From positions 720,506 to 784,505 of the forward strand of contig JAINUG010000165.1 of NCBI GenBank assembly GCA_029706075.1: a DNA stretch of 64,000 nucleotides, in the 5' to 3' direction. Under the pieces are notes generated by a model, which was given only the letters and a program-made list of their open reading frames with translations, made no database searches and had not been told where the DNA came from. Source of the stretch: Aldrovandia affinis. Taxonomy: Eukaryota > Chordata > Actinopteri > Notacanthiformes > Halosauridae. The stretch's first letter is position 1. Every line of letters begins with the position of its first letter. A program made the translations under genes and the position numbers. Positions 50,311 to 63,778 of this stretch are shown piece by piece.

Positions 50311-50929
50311 TCAATAGAATGGCCGACATCATACTCGAAAAGTTTAGTAATACCAAGATGTAACTTCAAAGATAAACTTCAAGTAAATGTTCTTGTATTG
50401 TTTTTGTTTTTTTAAAGACTTGTGAAAAGGGATATGCACAATAACTGGAGACTCAGGGGAGGCAACATTATGCTGGCTTGAGCCAAGCTGGCTAAGGACT
50501 TTAGGTTATTGCTACATTAGCGAAAACGGCGAATGTAGCTACATAATTATCGCACTACTATTGTAATCTTCGCAGTTATCTGCTAATGTAACTGGCGGCT
50601 ACCTACCCAAATGAGCAATAATAGCGAGTTTCGCAGCAGCCAAAATTACCCAATTAGTTAGCAGTCCTCAAACCGGCCAATCTCCCAAAATATTTGAGTA
50701 ATATGCTGCTTTTCTGACGAATCCAAATATGAACTCATAACGCTCAGTTAATACTGTAGCGAGCATGTGCGGTGGGGTGCAGCAAGAAGACAAACGGAGT
50801 CCGGCAGCAGTTTAAATGCGGCTACGTGAATAGCCACTTTAATAAAAGGCGACAATATCCGTGTACCATATACCGTACGACCCCGGATATCGTCTCGAGA
50901 GCTTTCCTTGGGTACATACGCGTCCTTAA
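50311..50929 (-). other. Copy C flank, middle part
   Basis: Reverse complement of 22035-22640; non-coding. It ends at the TTAA (50926-50929) that was used as an insertion target. Confidence 0.6.
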
Positions 50930-52239
50930 CCCCCTGAGGTCGGCTGGATCGGCGCCGATCCAAGCAGCAATACAAGTATATTACTATTTCTAACTTCGCG
51001 ATATTTTATCATACACAAGCGGCAAAAACATTGACAGAAACCTTAGAATCGCGACTTTCCGATTTGAGCACTGGCAAATCAAATGGGATTTTTAAAATTA
51101 GCTTAATTAGACCAAAAGTAAACCTTGCTTTTTACTCTGTTTTTTACCTTTTAGTAACGTCCCCTTCTATTGACATGTTAACGAGGTGCTAATTTCGGGA
51201 GGTGCGTCGGGCCATGTGTGAAAACGCCGGCATAAACAACACAAAGTGAAGAGGACAGTCTATGCTGATATTTATTTTATTTCGCTTGTTTTCAAATACT
51301 CGTGAAAATATATATAAATTCCGTCTTGTGACTACATATTCCGCATGTCGCAATGTAACAAATTGCAATAGGCACAGAAAATACTTTTCAAACAGCCTAA
51401 AATGTTATAAAATATATCGTATGTCTGTGTTTACGCTTGCAATCTGCCAGCAACAGTATATTCACGAGTATATTTTCAAATACTGCGTGAAAATATATGA
51501 ATTCCGCGCCTTGTGACTACATATTCCGCATGTCGCAATGTAACAAATTGCAATAGGCACACAAAATACTTTTCAAACAGCGTAAAATGTTATAAAATAT
51601 ATCGTATGTCTGTGTTTACGCTGCATCTGCCAGCAACAGTCTATGCTATTGATTTTATTTCGCTTGTTTTTTTATTTTTTTACATCTTGTCTGTGTTTAC
51701 GCTTGCAATCTGCCAGCAACAGTCTATGCTGATATTAATTTTATTTCGCTTGTTTTCAAATACTCGTGAAAATATAGCCTATGAATATCGCGTGTTGTGA
51801 CGCCAAACATTCCGCGTGTTGCAAACGTAACAAAGAGCCAAAATGAATATTCAGGTATTTAGCATTTAGCCCTCCCACAGCCTGAAATAAATGTGACCAG
51901 TTCTGATAAAAACAGGTTTTTAGCTATTTAGATCTCAGATGTGCTAAACTATTTTCACACCCTTACATAACCAAGACCTTGGTGAACAAACGCACATTGG
52001 CAAAACAATTCGTCACTATAGTTTAGTGTGTGCTTTCACATCTTTTGTGACAGCAGAAAAATTTACTATTTTTAACTTGTGTGTTTGTAGATCTATTTAC
52101 AAGCTGCATATGATACTGACCAAACTATTGATGGCATACAAATGTAGCTGTGATTGTCCTTCAAATAAAAATATCAAACACTTTGGAGTAAGTGTGTGTT
52201 AAATTGATGAAATTGAGATAAATATCAGACCATGCCAAA
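50930..52239. mobile_element. 1310-bp piggyBac-type insertion at TTAA
   Basis: Copies A (about 22030) and B (about 37360) have a single TTAA at this point. C has TTAA on both sides (50926-50929 and 52240-52243). The left end begins CCCCCTGAGGTCGG, followed by a palindromic GGATCGGCGCCGATCC. The right end shows no matching inverted repeat. Inside are four partial tandem units of about 80-200 bp (51258, 51458, 51639 and 51721, with TTTATTTCGCTTGTTTTC words). No transposase. Confidence 0.8.
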
Positions 52240-52243
52240 TTAA

Positions 52244-55020
52244 AAGGACACGCCGGACCATCAGCCTCTTCAACTAGTTAGTACATCAAACAGGAAGTAC
52301 TTTCAGTCACTGAAGAACACTCAGGCAATGACTGAACACTTTTGACAAAGAACATCAGGCGGCTACTCTAAACAGCACACACACACACACCGGTCGCAGT
52401 GGCTCTAACTTTTGCTCACCATGACCAACAGTTTTACATACACCAATGCTAAACAATAACACACGCAACATGGTTTAATAAACATAACTGTAATTAACAC
52501 AGGGAGAACAAACAAACATAGAACAGTGTTCCCCCACAATGCCCCGCGCACACATTTCCACACAGCGACCCACCTGGATCACTACAATACTGTGGAATTG
52601 TGCTGCGTGTAACTTCGGGACGAGTAGGCTACGGATGAACACATCTCCTTATTACACACAATATAGCTACATAATGCATGGCCGAAGAGCCATAACACTA
52701 TTTCTTAGGCGGGCAAACATTGGTTACTCCAACCACAGTAATACCCAGTATTAATACACAGTAATTAGTCCTGTAACACCAACACGATTGGTTACCAAAA
52801 AATTGCAGTCGATTCAAGTTGTACTATTTAATGTTGACAGAAGCACTATTGCCCAGACTTCTGTCAGGTGGTCACCCGTTCTCTTGCATGGTTGTTTGGA
52901 AGGAGTCCGATTAAATCCATGATCTTCTGCTTTTTCCTAGCTAAATCCCCGGATGCGTCTCAGAAATGTGAATGTTTTTGGATTTTTTTTTAAAGTGCAT
53001 TTAAATTTAATGTTTAAAAGCTGAATGTAATCATAATTAAATTTGATGACAGACCATTAGTTTCAACTTCATATTGTGAAAATTACATTTTGCATACAAT
53101 TATCCAATTCAAGCGTTATAAATTCAATATGATGAAATTCAAATTCAATTTCATGTTCATGTTCATGTTCATGTTCATCTTCAGCCGCTTATTCCTTAGT
53201 TAGGGTCGCGGGGGGGCTGGAGCCTATCCCAGCATGCATTGGGGTGAGAGGCAGGAATACACCCTGGACAGGTCGCCAATCCATCGCAGGGCACTACATA
53301 CACCATTCACTCACACACTCATACCTACAGGGCAATTTAGACTCTCCAATTAGCCTAACGTGCATGTCTTTGGACTGTGGGAGGAAACCGGAGTAAATGG
53401 AGACCGGAGAAACCCACGCGGACACGGGGAGAACATGCAAATTCCACCCAGAAAGGCCCCCGGCCGGGATTTGAACCCGGGACCTTGTTGCTGTGAGGCG
53501 ACAGTGCTATCCACTGCACCACCGTGCGGCCCAAATTCAATTTTTGGTGGCACTAATATCGCTCCATATATAAACTGCAATTTGGCTAAAATGAAAATAA
53601 AAATATTATTTAATATGGAACCTTTAATCAAAAAAACCAATTTAGAAATATGTGTTTCATATGTATTTCTTAACTAAAACTGCATAAGAAATTGAAATAT
53701 TTTTCTTGTGAGGGATATTGAATTGGTAGCCTTTTGTAAGTTGTTTTAAGATCTTGCATTTCAAATGGAGCAAATACAACTATTTTACATAAGAATTAGC
53801 TGCTTATTGTGGTCACATTTTTTCAAGAGTTCAATTAGATTTTGAAAAACACATCATTACATGATGGGGGGTCTATACAATCCAACAATGTTAAATTACA
53901 TTTGTGGAGATAGGGTATACACATACCATACACATACAATAAACATATGGGTTTATTTGACAGGGACAGTATACAATTTTCAACATGCTTGTTACAGTGT
54001 CCACTATTTTGGACCAAATAAAAAAGTGAAAAAATACAAGTAAAAAATATAAAAAAATTTTTTATTTTCTGACATGCACGGTTAAGAACACAACATTCAA
54101 AATAATAGTTTGTGTTATTACAAATACTGATTAGTTATTCAGTAAAAACAAATTAAATATCAGCATTAAACTTATGATGGACAGATAAGAATAACCTTAA
54201 TTTTACTCATTACTCCATACAAATAGAAAACATATTTTAGAACTTTAAGTAAATAATAACCTTTATGTAAAAGTCATAAAAATAATGAAAAAATAATACA
54301 AAATAACATATTTTTTACATTTAATTAATGACATTTTACTTTCGGAAACACATCCTTGGTAATATTAATTCATTGAAAGTACATATTTATATTGAACGAT
54401 ATACTTTTCTGACATTAGATCCACAGTATAACATATTTTAGACATGCTTCCATATAGTAGTGTGTTAAACAACCCACTGTATTGCAGGCTGCTGTGGGTG
54501 TTGGATGAAGTTTGACACAAAATACTCATTTTATAGAGGTGGGGGGGCTTCAGCCAGAAAGCGGTCATTTTAGGGGCCCTTGAGATTAACATGTTTGGGA
54601 ACAACTGCTGTAGAATTATTTAATTTATTAAATTGTATTGTTTTAAATAGTTTTTTTCCCCCAACAACACATTACCAGCCTTATCAAATTATCACAGGGT
54701 GAAAGAAACCTGAAAACAACACAGAATATGGTAACTGAATATTTTGTTGCATTTACCATTAAATTATCATTTTCTCATTGCTTCTGCTAAAGTTAACTAT
54801 GGGTTACAGCAGCAGGAAGTATCTGGTTAGTAGCTAGATAACAAACTAAAAGCAACAGATTGAAGTCAGATGATGCAGTGGGCATAAATGGTACTTACTG
54901 AAATTTAACTGAAAATTGTGTTGTGTCATTAAACGTGCATTTTCCCATCACTTCTGCGAACGTTACTGGAATCTGTTGGTACACTACTTTAAAAACAATG
55001 TTTGATCATTTTATTTTCCG
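52244..55020 (-). other. Unit C flank
   Basis: Non-coding. Matches B almost base for base to about 54310, then A's flank to 55020. A SINE lies at 53152-53532. Confidence 0.65.
53152..53532 (-). repeat. tRNA-like SINE in unit C
   Basis: Same insertion as the one in unit B: same site and same 11-bp duplication (53141-53151 and 53533-53543). The tail has one more TGTTCA repeat than in B. Confidence 0.9.
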
Positions 55021-55265
55021 ATTTTACTCCGTTTTCTCCCAATTTGGTAACCAATTACCTGTGTGCTTAGTTCAACCCCTTACCCCTATAGTTCGCTGCC
55101 GTAGTCCTGTGACCGGCAGTGACAAGGGCGTAGTGCCGTCGACTGTAATTCCGGTACCCCAGAACCACTCCTGTGTGCAGCAAACTATGTGTCGGCTTCC
55201 CTCCCCCCCTCCGTGGGGCGGACAGCCAATTGCCACCCCAGGTACACTAGGGTACAGGTACACCG
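55020..55265 (-). repeat. SINE-like repeat body in ZNF4 3' flank
   Basis: Reverse complement of 17936-18190; the same ancestral insertion, lost in B by deletion. Confidence 0.65.
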
Positions 55266-55525
55266 TAGGGTCGGGAAAGAGGGATTTTATTCACACACAA
55301 CACACATGACACAGCTGCTTGCACAATCCTTGTTCACACTGTACTGCCTGTGTTCAACATTTTTAATACTGCCAAATATATCATTTAAGGCAATTCAATA
55401 CACATTTGGGTCAAGAAATTAAAGCAACAAAATTAAGATTCTTTAAGGAGTCTGCCTGTGCCTGAATAAACCTGAATGAATTCTCCACTGCCCGCTTAAA
55501 CTGAATCTTAATTAAAACACTTCCT

Positions 55526-57360
<1,835 letters not shown>

Positions 57361-58440
57361 CAGGGGGGGATTTAGTCTAAATCAAACTGTTCCTACTGCA
57401 CCAGAGGAGAGAAGTGTGTTGGTACACACATGCATCAATGGTAAACCTGCATTAACTGGTCAACTTATCTAATATCACTTCCCACAGTAATGACAATGGA
57501 AACTGAGCATTTTTTCAGATATCAATGGGCAAATTGGGCTTTTGTTAAATTATCATTTATACATTATTTTAAGTTAATGATTAAAATAGTTTAGCATGAG
57601 CCTTGATTCATATGATAGCTCACATGACATTGATGGATAATTATACAGCATCTAGCCTCATTTATTTGTTTGCATCAGTCTTTACGATACGACCTAGCAA
57701 ACCATGCAAGGGTAGCAATATAAAATGTGTTTTCTTTTCTTATTTGTTTGTTTGTCAGGATCATGGCAAAAGCATTGTCAATGTGAAAAACAAGCACCAG
57801 ATGCATTACATTAAGTGCATATAGCCCAATGCTAATTTCAAGTATCAAACCAAACGTCTGCTTCCAAAACTCGAGACTAAATTGAAGGAAACACGAAAGG
57901 AAATATAACTCAGTGACGTTCGCGTTTGCAGTGTACGTAGTGATTTATAACTGTGACGAGTCAGATCTGATATCCCGTGCATATATACACGTTACCTGCA
58001 GATATGCAAAAAAAAAAAGCACGATTGTTAACCAAGCAGAATTAAGTATTTATCTAAACTACAACTGGACAATATGTGGAAGAGCGGCACTAGATAATTA
58101 TGAACACCAAACCGCATTTGCTGACGTCTGGCAGACGCTAAAATTAAACTAAACACAGCATACTGGACCCCACGGCAAACATGGCCTGGCATTTGTACAT
58201 CAGGCTCTGATGGGGAGACATGCCGCGGCAAACATGGCAAATTGGCTCTGATGAAAGAACTATCTACCACTGATTGGTAATAAATGCATTTTTAAAAACA
58301 CATACCCGTATTCGCTCAGATTATGTGTCTGCCTAAGTTTAATTGTCCAATGATTTTCCTCGCATCTTGATGCAATCCTCTTCCCCTAGAATTTATTCAT
58401 AACAATACACTGGGAAAACGGAAACTGAAGTGAAGCAACT
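57361..58440 (-). other. ZNF4 intron 1 and non-coding exon 1
   Basis: Exon 1 is about 58306-58440 with donor CGG|GTATGTG. The intron is nearly identical to that of ZNF3. Around 58165-58260 it carries a short local duplication (GGCAAACATGGC twice) absent from ZNF3. Confidence 0.5.
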
Positions 58441-58965
58441 TCCGGGAGGAAACTCGATTTCGAAGCCAGTAATCCAATTGACGCGATCTTTCCTTCATCA
58501 CAAAATGCTCCAAAACACTTGAGAGCTCCTCTTTGATGTATTAAGGCATCGAGCTATTGCTGTAAAAGTATAACGCCTAAAATAATATTCAACTACAATT
58601 CCCACGAGTGCGCAACATTTCATAGCAACCGATGGGAACTGCAGTTGTAGTTTATTTTTGTAATTTTTATGTTGATTGCCCGATCTATGAAAAAAGTTCG
58701 CTTACTAGCAAATAATTCAAGAAACATCGCGGAAACATTTCGGCGTTTTTATACTTGGCTTAAAGTTTGTAGTGAGATTAGTTTGAAGAGACTTGCATTC
58801 TATTGATGAAGTTTATAAAGCTCACTGCTAAATTTCTCTGCTAACTACCAAGTTTGTTCTCCAAGCCACAGGTCCAGCCCCGTTACCAGTTAGGGGGTAG
58901 CCAACCAAGCATACTGGTGACTCATGAATTAGATCTTGCTCCCCTTGTAATAAACTTTGGCTTTT
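58441..58965 (-). promoter_or_regulatory. ZNF4 upstream region
   Basis: Conserved with the ZNF3 upstream region, except for a deletion of the GTTGTTAACCAACCCC segment near 58537. B/C similarity ends at about 58965. Confidence 0.45.
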
Positions 58966-59149
58966 TAAAAACCTTAAACCTGTTTTTATCTTTTATTCGA
59001 TAACTGCAATGGGATATCCTGATGTCAATGTAGAGTCTCTTTAGCTCATAATTTAAAAGGTGCCATATTCCAGCCCCCCACTTGGGGGTGCTACACATCC
59101 AAGGGTGGCGATAAAATGACTGTTTTACATTAATACCATTTTACACAAT

Positions 59150-60173
59150 GAATTCTGCCAACAATTTCAGTTAGCTTTTGAAAAAACACATTACATGATG
59201 GGAGTCTATACAATCCAACAATGTTAAATGACATTTGTGGAGATATGTTATGTGTATAGCCAACACATACAATAAACTTAAGGGTTTATTTGACAGGGAC
59301 AGTATACAATTTTCAACATACTTGTTACAGCATCCACTATTTTGGACCAAATTCAATAACAAAAATAAAAAAATACAAAAAGTAAAGAATAAAACAATAC
59401 AATTTTGACATACATGGTTAGAACACAACATTCAAACAAATAGTTTGTGTTATTGAGTTATCAAAAACGGATTAGTTACAGCATGATGCACAGCATGACA
59501 TATTTTAGTTGTATTAAAAAGCCCACTGTATTGCGGGCTGCTGTGGGTGTTGGATAAGGTTTGACAACAATTAATCATTTTATAGAGGGGGGCTTCAACC
59601 AGTGGTCACTTTAGGGACCCTTGAGATAAAAATGTTTGGGAACAACTCTGCTGTAGAATTATTATTATTATACATTTAAAAAATGTGTTAAACACATTAC
59701 CAGCATTATCAAATTATCACAGGAAAAAAAACGCAGAAAACAACACAGAATATAGTAACTGAATATTGTGTTGCGTTTGCCGTTAAAATAGCATTTTCCC
59801 ATTGCTTAAATCCCTCTTGCCAGACCCTACGGTCACACCAACTGCAGTATAGAGATACCCTGCCATCGGTGAAGCCATCATTCAATTACTGCACAATAAC
59901 TCCACCACATGATATAATTTTGTGAATTGTCAATGTAGGCAATGCTGGTAGCCTATAAATGTAAATTAAGTAGTGTACCGACAGATTCCAGTAACGTTAG
60001 CAGAAGTGATGGGAAAATGCTAGTTTAATGGCAAACGCAACACAATATTCAGTTACCATATTCTGTGTTGTTTTCAGGTTTTTTTTTTCCTGTGGTCATT
60101 TGATAATGCTGATAATGTGTTGTTGGGGGGAAAAAAACTCTTAAATAATAATAATAATTCTACAGCAGAGTTG
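59150..60173. repeat. Folded-back ZNF 3' flank fragments
   Basis: 59165-59806 is ZNF-unit flank in minus orientation (like 53850-54790). At about 59806 the orientation switches to plus (AAATCCCTCTTGCCAGACC, like 12136 onward) up to 60173. As a result about 59640-59806 and 60003-60173 are inverted copies of each other around a 200-bp centre. No gene is present. Confidence 0.7.
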
Positions 60174-60786
60174 TGTGAGGGAAATTTCAAATGACAATGT
60201 TTAAAGTAAGCATATGTTTCATATAGAAATAAGAATCAAACTGTATTTCTGTCTGACCTCGGTAAAGAGGAACATTAATGCGAAATGAACAATTGTGCAA
60301 AGCTTAGCCCTTAGAGGGCTGGCTCTTGACAAATGTCTGCGGCTAAGGTGCAGGGGACTTTTTAAATGTCACATGAGATGGGAGGAACTGATTGTGATGT
60401 TTGTAACTGCTAAAATGAAGAAGTAGGATGTGGTAGGCTTTCAAGGCACAGGAAATCTGCAAGACAGCGCAAGGGGGGGCCTGTTTCCATGACGAGGGCC
60501 ACAGGCAGCCATACCTGATGACGGCTAAGAAAAAATAACCTCGTACCAACTACTAATGTTAGGGAATGCCCCTGCGTGTGCGAAAACCTGTATTTAAGAC
60601 AAAGAGAGACCGCCTCTCTTTGCACATAATATCGAGCTCTAGCAAAGCTGTATGTGTACCTGCTTGCAAGTGTATTGAATAAAGTACTTTGTGTTTAGAA
60701 ATTTTAATGTTGTATTGGTCTTTCCTCATATGTGTGTAGGTATTTTTTCTTCTTTCTTATAGTGAATTAAGAACTCTGACCTTACA
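60174..60786 (+). mobile_element. Solo LTR, 613 bp, with 4-bp TSD
   Basis: TGTGAGGG...CCTTACA, flanked by GTTG (60170-60173 and 60787-60790). The related flank at about 59640-59660 shows the empty site CAGCAGAGTTGTTCC (inverted). A TATA-like TATTTAAG lies near 60592 and an AATAAAG poly(A) signal near 60679, so the promoter-to-poly(A) order points right. A 4-bp duplication fits Gypsy or retrovirus-like elements; there is no internal region. Confidence 0.85.
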
Positions 60787-60790
60787 GTTG

Positions 60791-61257
60791 TTCCAAAATG
60801 ATTTAATCTCAAGGGTCCCTAAATTAGTACTATTGCGCAATCAGTGCTACAGTATGTGCTTTGCATCTCCTCAATTTAATGAAGTAGTGAGGGTTTTTTA
60901 TAACTAATTAAAAATATATTCTGACAAATGGCTCTGACAGTTAAATTAATTCTGACTTCATCCACTGAGTCAAAACATTTTTGCAGTAACATGCAAATTG
61001 GCGCATATTTAATGAGTACCTCATTTGCATATTTTAATGTCAAGAAATCAGTCATAATACAAAGATATCTTGTATTTGTGTGTATATTTAATGGGTCAAA
61101 TTTCATTCTGATAGATTAATTTCTACTTCCCAGACATGAAAGCGCTATAAATAAATACAAACTATTAAATAGATTACTTGCAATTATGTAAAAACCTTGC
61201 TTGATGTGCAGTACCCGCCATGGCCAGGAAATATAATAAAGACATTTAGAAGTCTTT
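60791..61257. other. AT-rich non-coding stretch
   Basis: The first 40 bp continue the ZNF flank; nothing was recognised after that. Confidence 0.4.
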
Positions 61258-61449
61258 TCAGGGCAAGGCACACTTTACACACACAGAAAAATCTATAGTG
61301 TTCGTACAGGTGCTCTTCTGAGAAACTGAGTGGATCAACTCTATCTCGGAACACCCTCTCCGCTCTAAAAGCTCTTTAATTATTTGTGCCCCCTCATCTA
61401 CGGGATCATCTAAGAACGGACACGCCATGATCGAAACAAACCCACTCAA
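61258..61449 (-). pseudogene. PIF/Harbinger transposase N-terminal exon remnant
   Basis: It reads MACPFLDDPVDEGAQIIKEL, the start typical of fish Harbinger transposases. After a one-base shift it continues as RAERVFRDRVDPLSFSEEHL and YEHYRF, also family-typical. The rest of the gene is not found downstream, so it is a single-exon leftover with a frameshift. Not from the same copy as 5-685, as far as the window shows. Confidence 0.7.
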
Positions 61450-61569
61450 AACACTTTCGTTTTTAATACTGTTTCAGAATGGCTTTTTTGACATAGAATG
61501 CACATAAAAACCAGACAAAAACATGAATTGTAAATAGTTTAATAATATTATGACATAAAAATGTTGTAT

Positions 61570-63300
61570 ATATAAATGAAAAGCATGTGGCCCTGACAGT
61601 ATCAGGACAGAGATGATTAAACACAGCACCCCTGAGCTGCAGCAGGCCCTGCTTAAACTGTTCAATCTTGTTCTTCAAGCTGGCTGCTTTCCTGAGATTT
61701 GGAGTCAGGGGCTTATTTCCCCAATACACAAGAGTGGAGACAAATTGGACCCCAACAACTACTGAGGCATCTGTGTGAGCAGTAGTCTGGGGAAGGTTTT
61801 CTGCAGCATTATCAATGCCCGAATGCTAGCCTTCCTTATCGAACACAATGTCTTGAGTAAAGGACAAATTGGCTTTCTACCAAATCACTGCACTACTGAT
61901 CATGTTTACACCCTACACACCCTAATTGATCAACACGTACACCACAACAAACAAAAAAGAATTCGGGGCAAGGGGTTCGCCAGGGATGCAACTTGTCCCC
62001 AACCCTCTTTAATGTTTACATTAATGAGTTGGCGGTGTTGTTGGAACAATCTGCAGCCCCTGGCCTAACCCTAAACAACAAGGAAGTTAAATTCTTGCTC
62101 TATGCAGACGACCTGGTGCTGCTGTCACCCACAGAACGGGTTACAGCAGCACCTGGATCTGCTGGAGCAATACTGTCAGAACTGGGCCCTAATGGTAAAC
62201 TTTTAAAAATCTAAAATAATAATCTTCCAAAAATAGCCCAGATCCCAGGAAAGCAGACATTCACTCGAGGAAACACCACACTAGAGCACACCTTGTTCTA
62301 TGACTACCTGGGGCTCAAAATCAGTGCCTCAGGTAACTTTGGTCTGGCAGTGAATGCACTGAAAGAGAAAGCCTGTAGAGCTTTCTATGCAATTAGAAGA
62401 AAATTCCACAAAATAGACATACCAGTCAGAATTTGGTCTAAGATATTTGATAGTGTAATCCTACCAATTGCCTTATATGGAAGTGAAGTGTGGGGTCCAC
62501 TCAGTCAACTCGACTACACTAGATGGGACAAGCATCCTATAGAGGCCCTGCACGCAGAATTATACTTAATATCCAAAGGAAAACACCAACCAACGCATGC
62601 AGGGCAGAATTAGGTCGATACCCATTAATTATAAACATTGAAAAAAGAACACTTAAATTCTGGATGCATCTTAAATCTAGTCCCCAAGATACTCTGTAAT
62701 TTCAAGCACCGCAAAACCAAGAACTGAACTCCAAAACGAATCCCCTCAGTCAGCTGGTCATGAGACTTACTAACCAAATAACACCTTCAATCTCAGTACA
62801 GCACTGCTTTACAATCACAAATCAGAGTAAACCAAATTATTAAACAAACTAAAAATACCTATCTGGAACATTGGAACAATCAAACCAAAACACAAAACAA
62901 ACTTAATTGCTATCTGGCTCTAAAAAGAGAGTACACATTGGCGGAGTATCTCTTCACAGTCAAGAGATACAAAGCAGAGACAGATCCTGACCAAGTACAG
63001 ATTCAGTGACCACAGTCTAGCCATAGAGAAAGGTAGACACAAGAAATCCTGGCTACCAAGAGAAGAAAGAATATGTGGTCACTGCATGACAGGTGAGGTA
63101 GAGACAGAGATGCACTTCCTCTTGAATTGTGAAAAATTAAATAACATTAGAATAGAATATTTTAACAAATTTGATTTATTAATCCCTAATTTTACCCAAT
63201 TGGACAACAATAAAAAAATGGAAAAAAATTAGGAGAGGGGCATGGAGCACATTTAGCCGCCAAGTATGTGACAGCATGTCACAACCTGAGGGACAAACAG
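61570..63300 (+). pseudogene. Degraded LINE ORF2 (reverse transcriptase and C-terminal part)
   Basis: Fragments in order: ELQQALLKLFNLVLQAGCFP and SPIHKSGDKLDPNNY (about 61650-61763, then TGA), FCSIINARMLAFLIEHN...KGQIGFLPNHCTTDHVYTLH (61800-61920), a jump from HHNKQK to RGFARDATCPQPSLM (about 61960), YADDLVLLSP in the frame at 61993-62214, then YLGLKISASGNFGLAVNALK and IALYGSEVWGPLS (62293-62510). The stretch that normally holds the motif-A Asp (FVDFKKAFDS type) is deleted. The YADD pair remains. Stops and shifts throughout. The clade was not assigned. Similarity continues weakly as far as the CGHCMTGEVETEMHF-type Cys/His motif near 63080. Confidence 0.7.
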
Positions 63301-63410
63301 TGAGGAGAATGTCAATAAGAATATGTTGAACTGTCAATATGTTGTTGTTTATGTTGTGTTATTTGTCATGTTACTTTATTTAAATGTTTGTTTGAATTGC
63401 TTTGGCATTC

Positions 63411-63470
63411 AGAGAGAGAGAGAGAGAGAGAGTGAGAGAGAGAGTGAGAGTGAGAGTGAGTGAGAGTGAG
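63411..63470 (+). repeat. (GA)n / (GTGAGA)n microsatellite
   Basis: An AGAGAG run with interspersed GTGAGA units. Confidence 0.9.
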
Positions 63471-63775
63471 AATAAACGGGAACTGAAAAGTTTCCGGTTC
63501 CTTTATAATACTTTGATTTGTGTTTTCGAGTTTATTGTTTTGTGTCCCGAACCCGTGAGGGCGATAGACGAATTCATTTTCTGTTTCAGTTAAAGCTCCC
63601 AGTCTCGTTCTCTGCCCTTGTCTGGGATCAGATAACTTCCCTGACTACAATAAAAATCCGGTCTGTGGACCAGAGAAATCCACTCCGTCTCCAGACTGCT
63701 CGGATCCCGTCCAGGGATTCTCACGTGGCGTGTGACAGTAACATTTTATAATAAATGTGTTTTGCTAATTGTATG
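63471..63775. other. Unassigned, possible LTR-like remnant
   Basis: GC-richer than its surroundings, with CAATAAAAATCC near 63649 and GTGTGACAG near 63730. No gene was recognised. Confidence 0.3.
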
Positions 63776-63778
63776 GTT

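Noticed and set aside
50748-52239. TTAA insertion as a full piggyBac transposon
   Set aside because: No transposase frame and no matching right TIR; only the TTAA duplication is supported.
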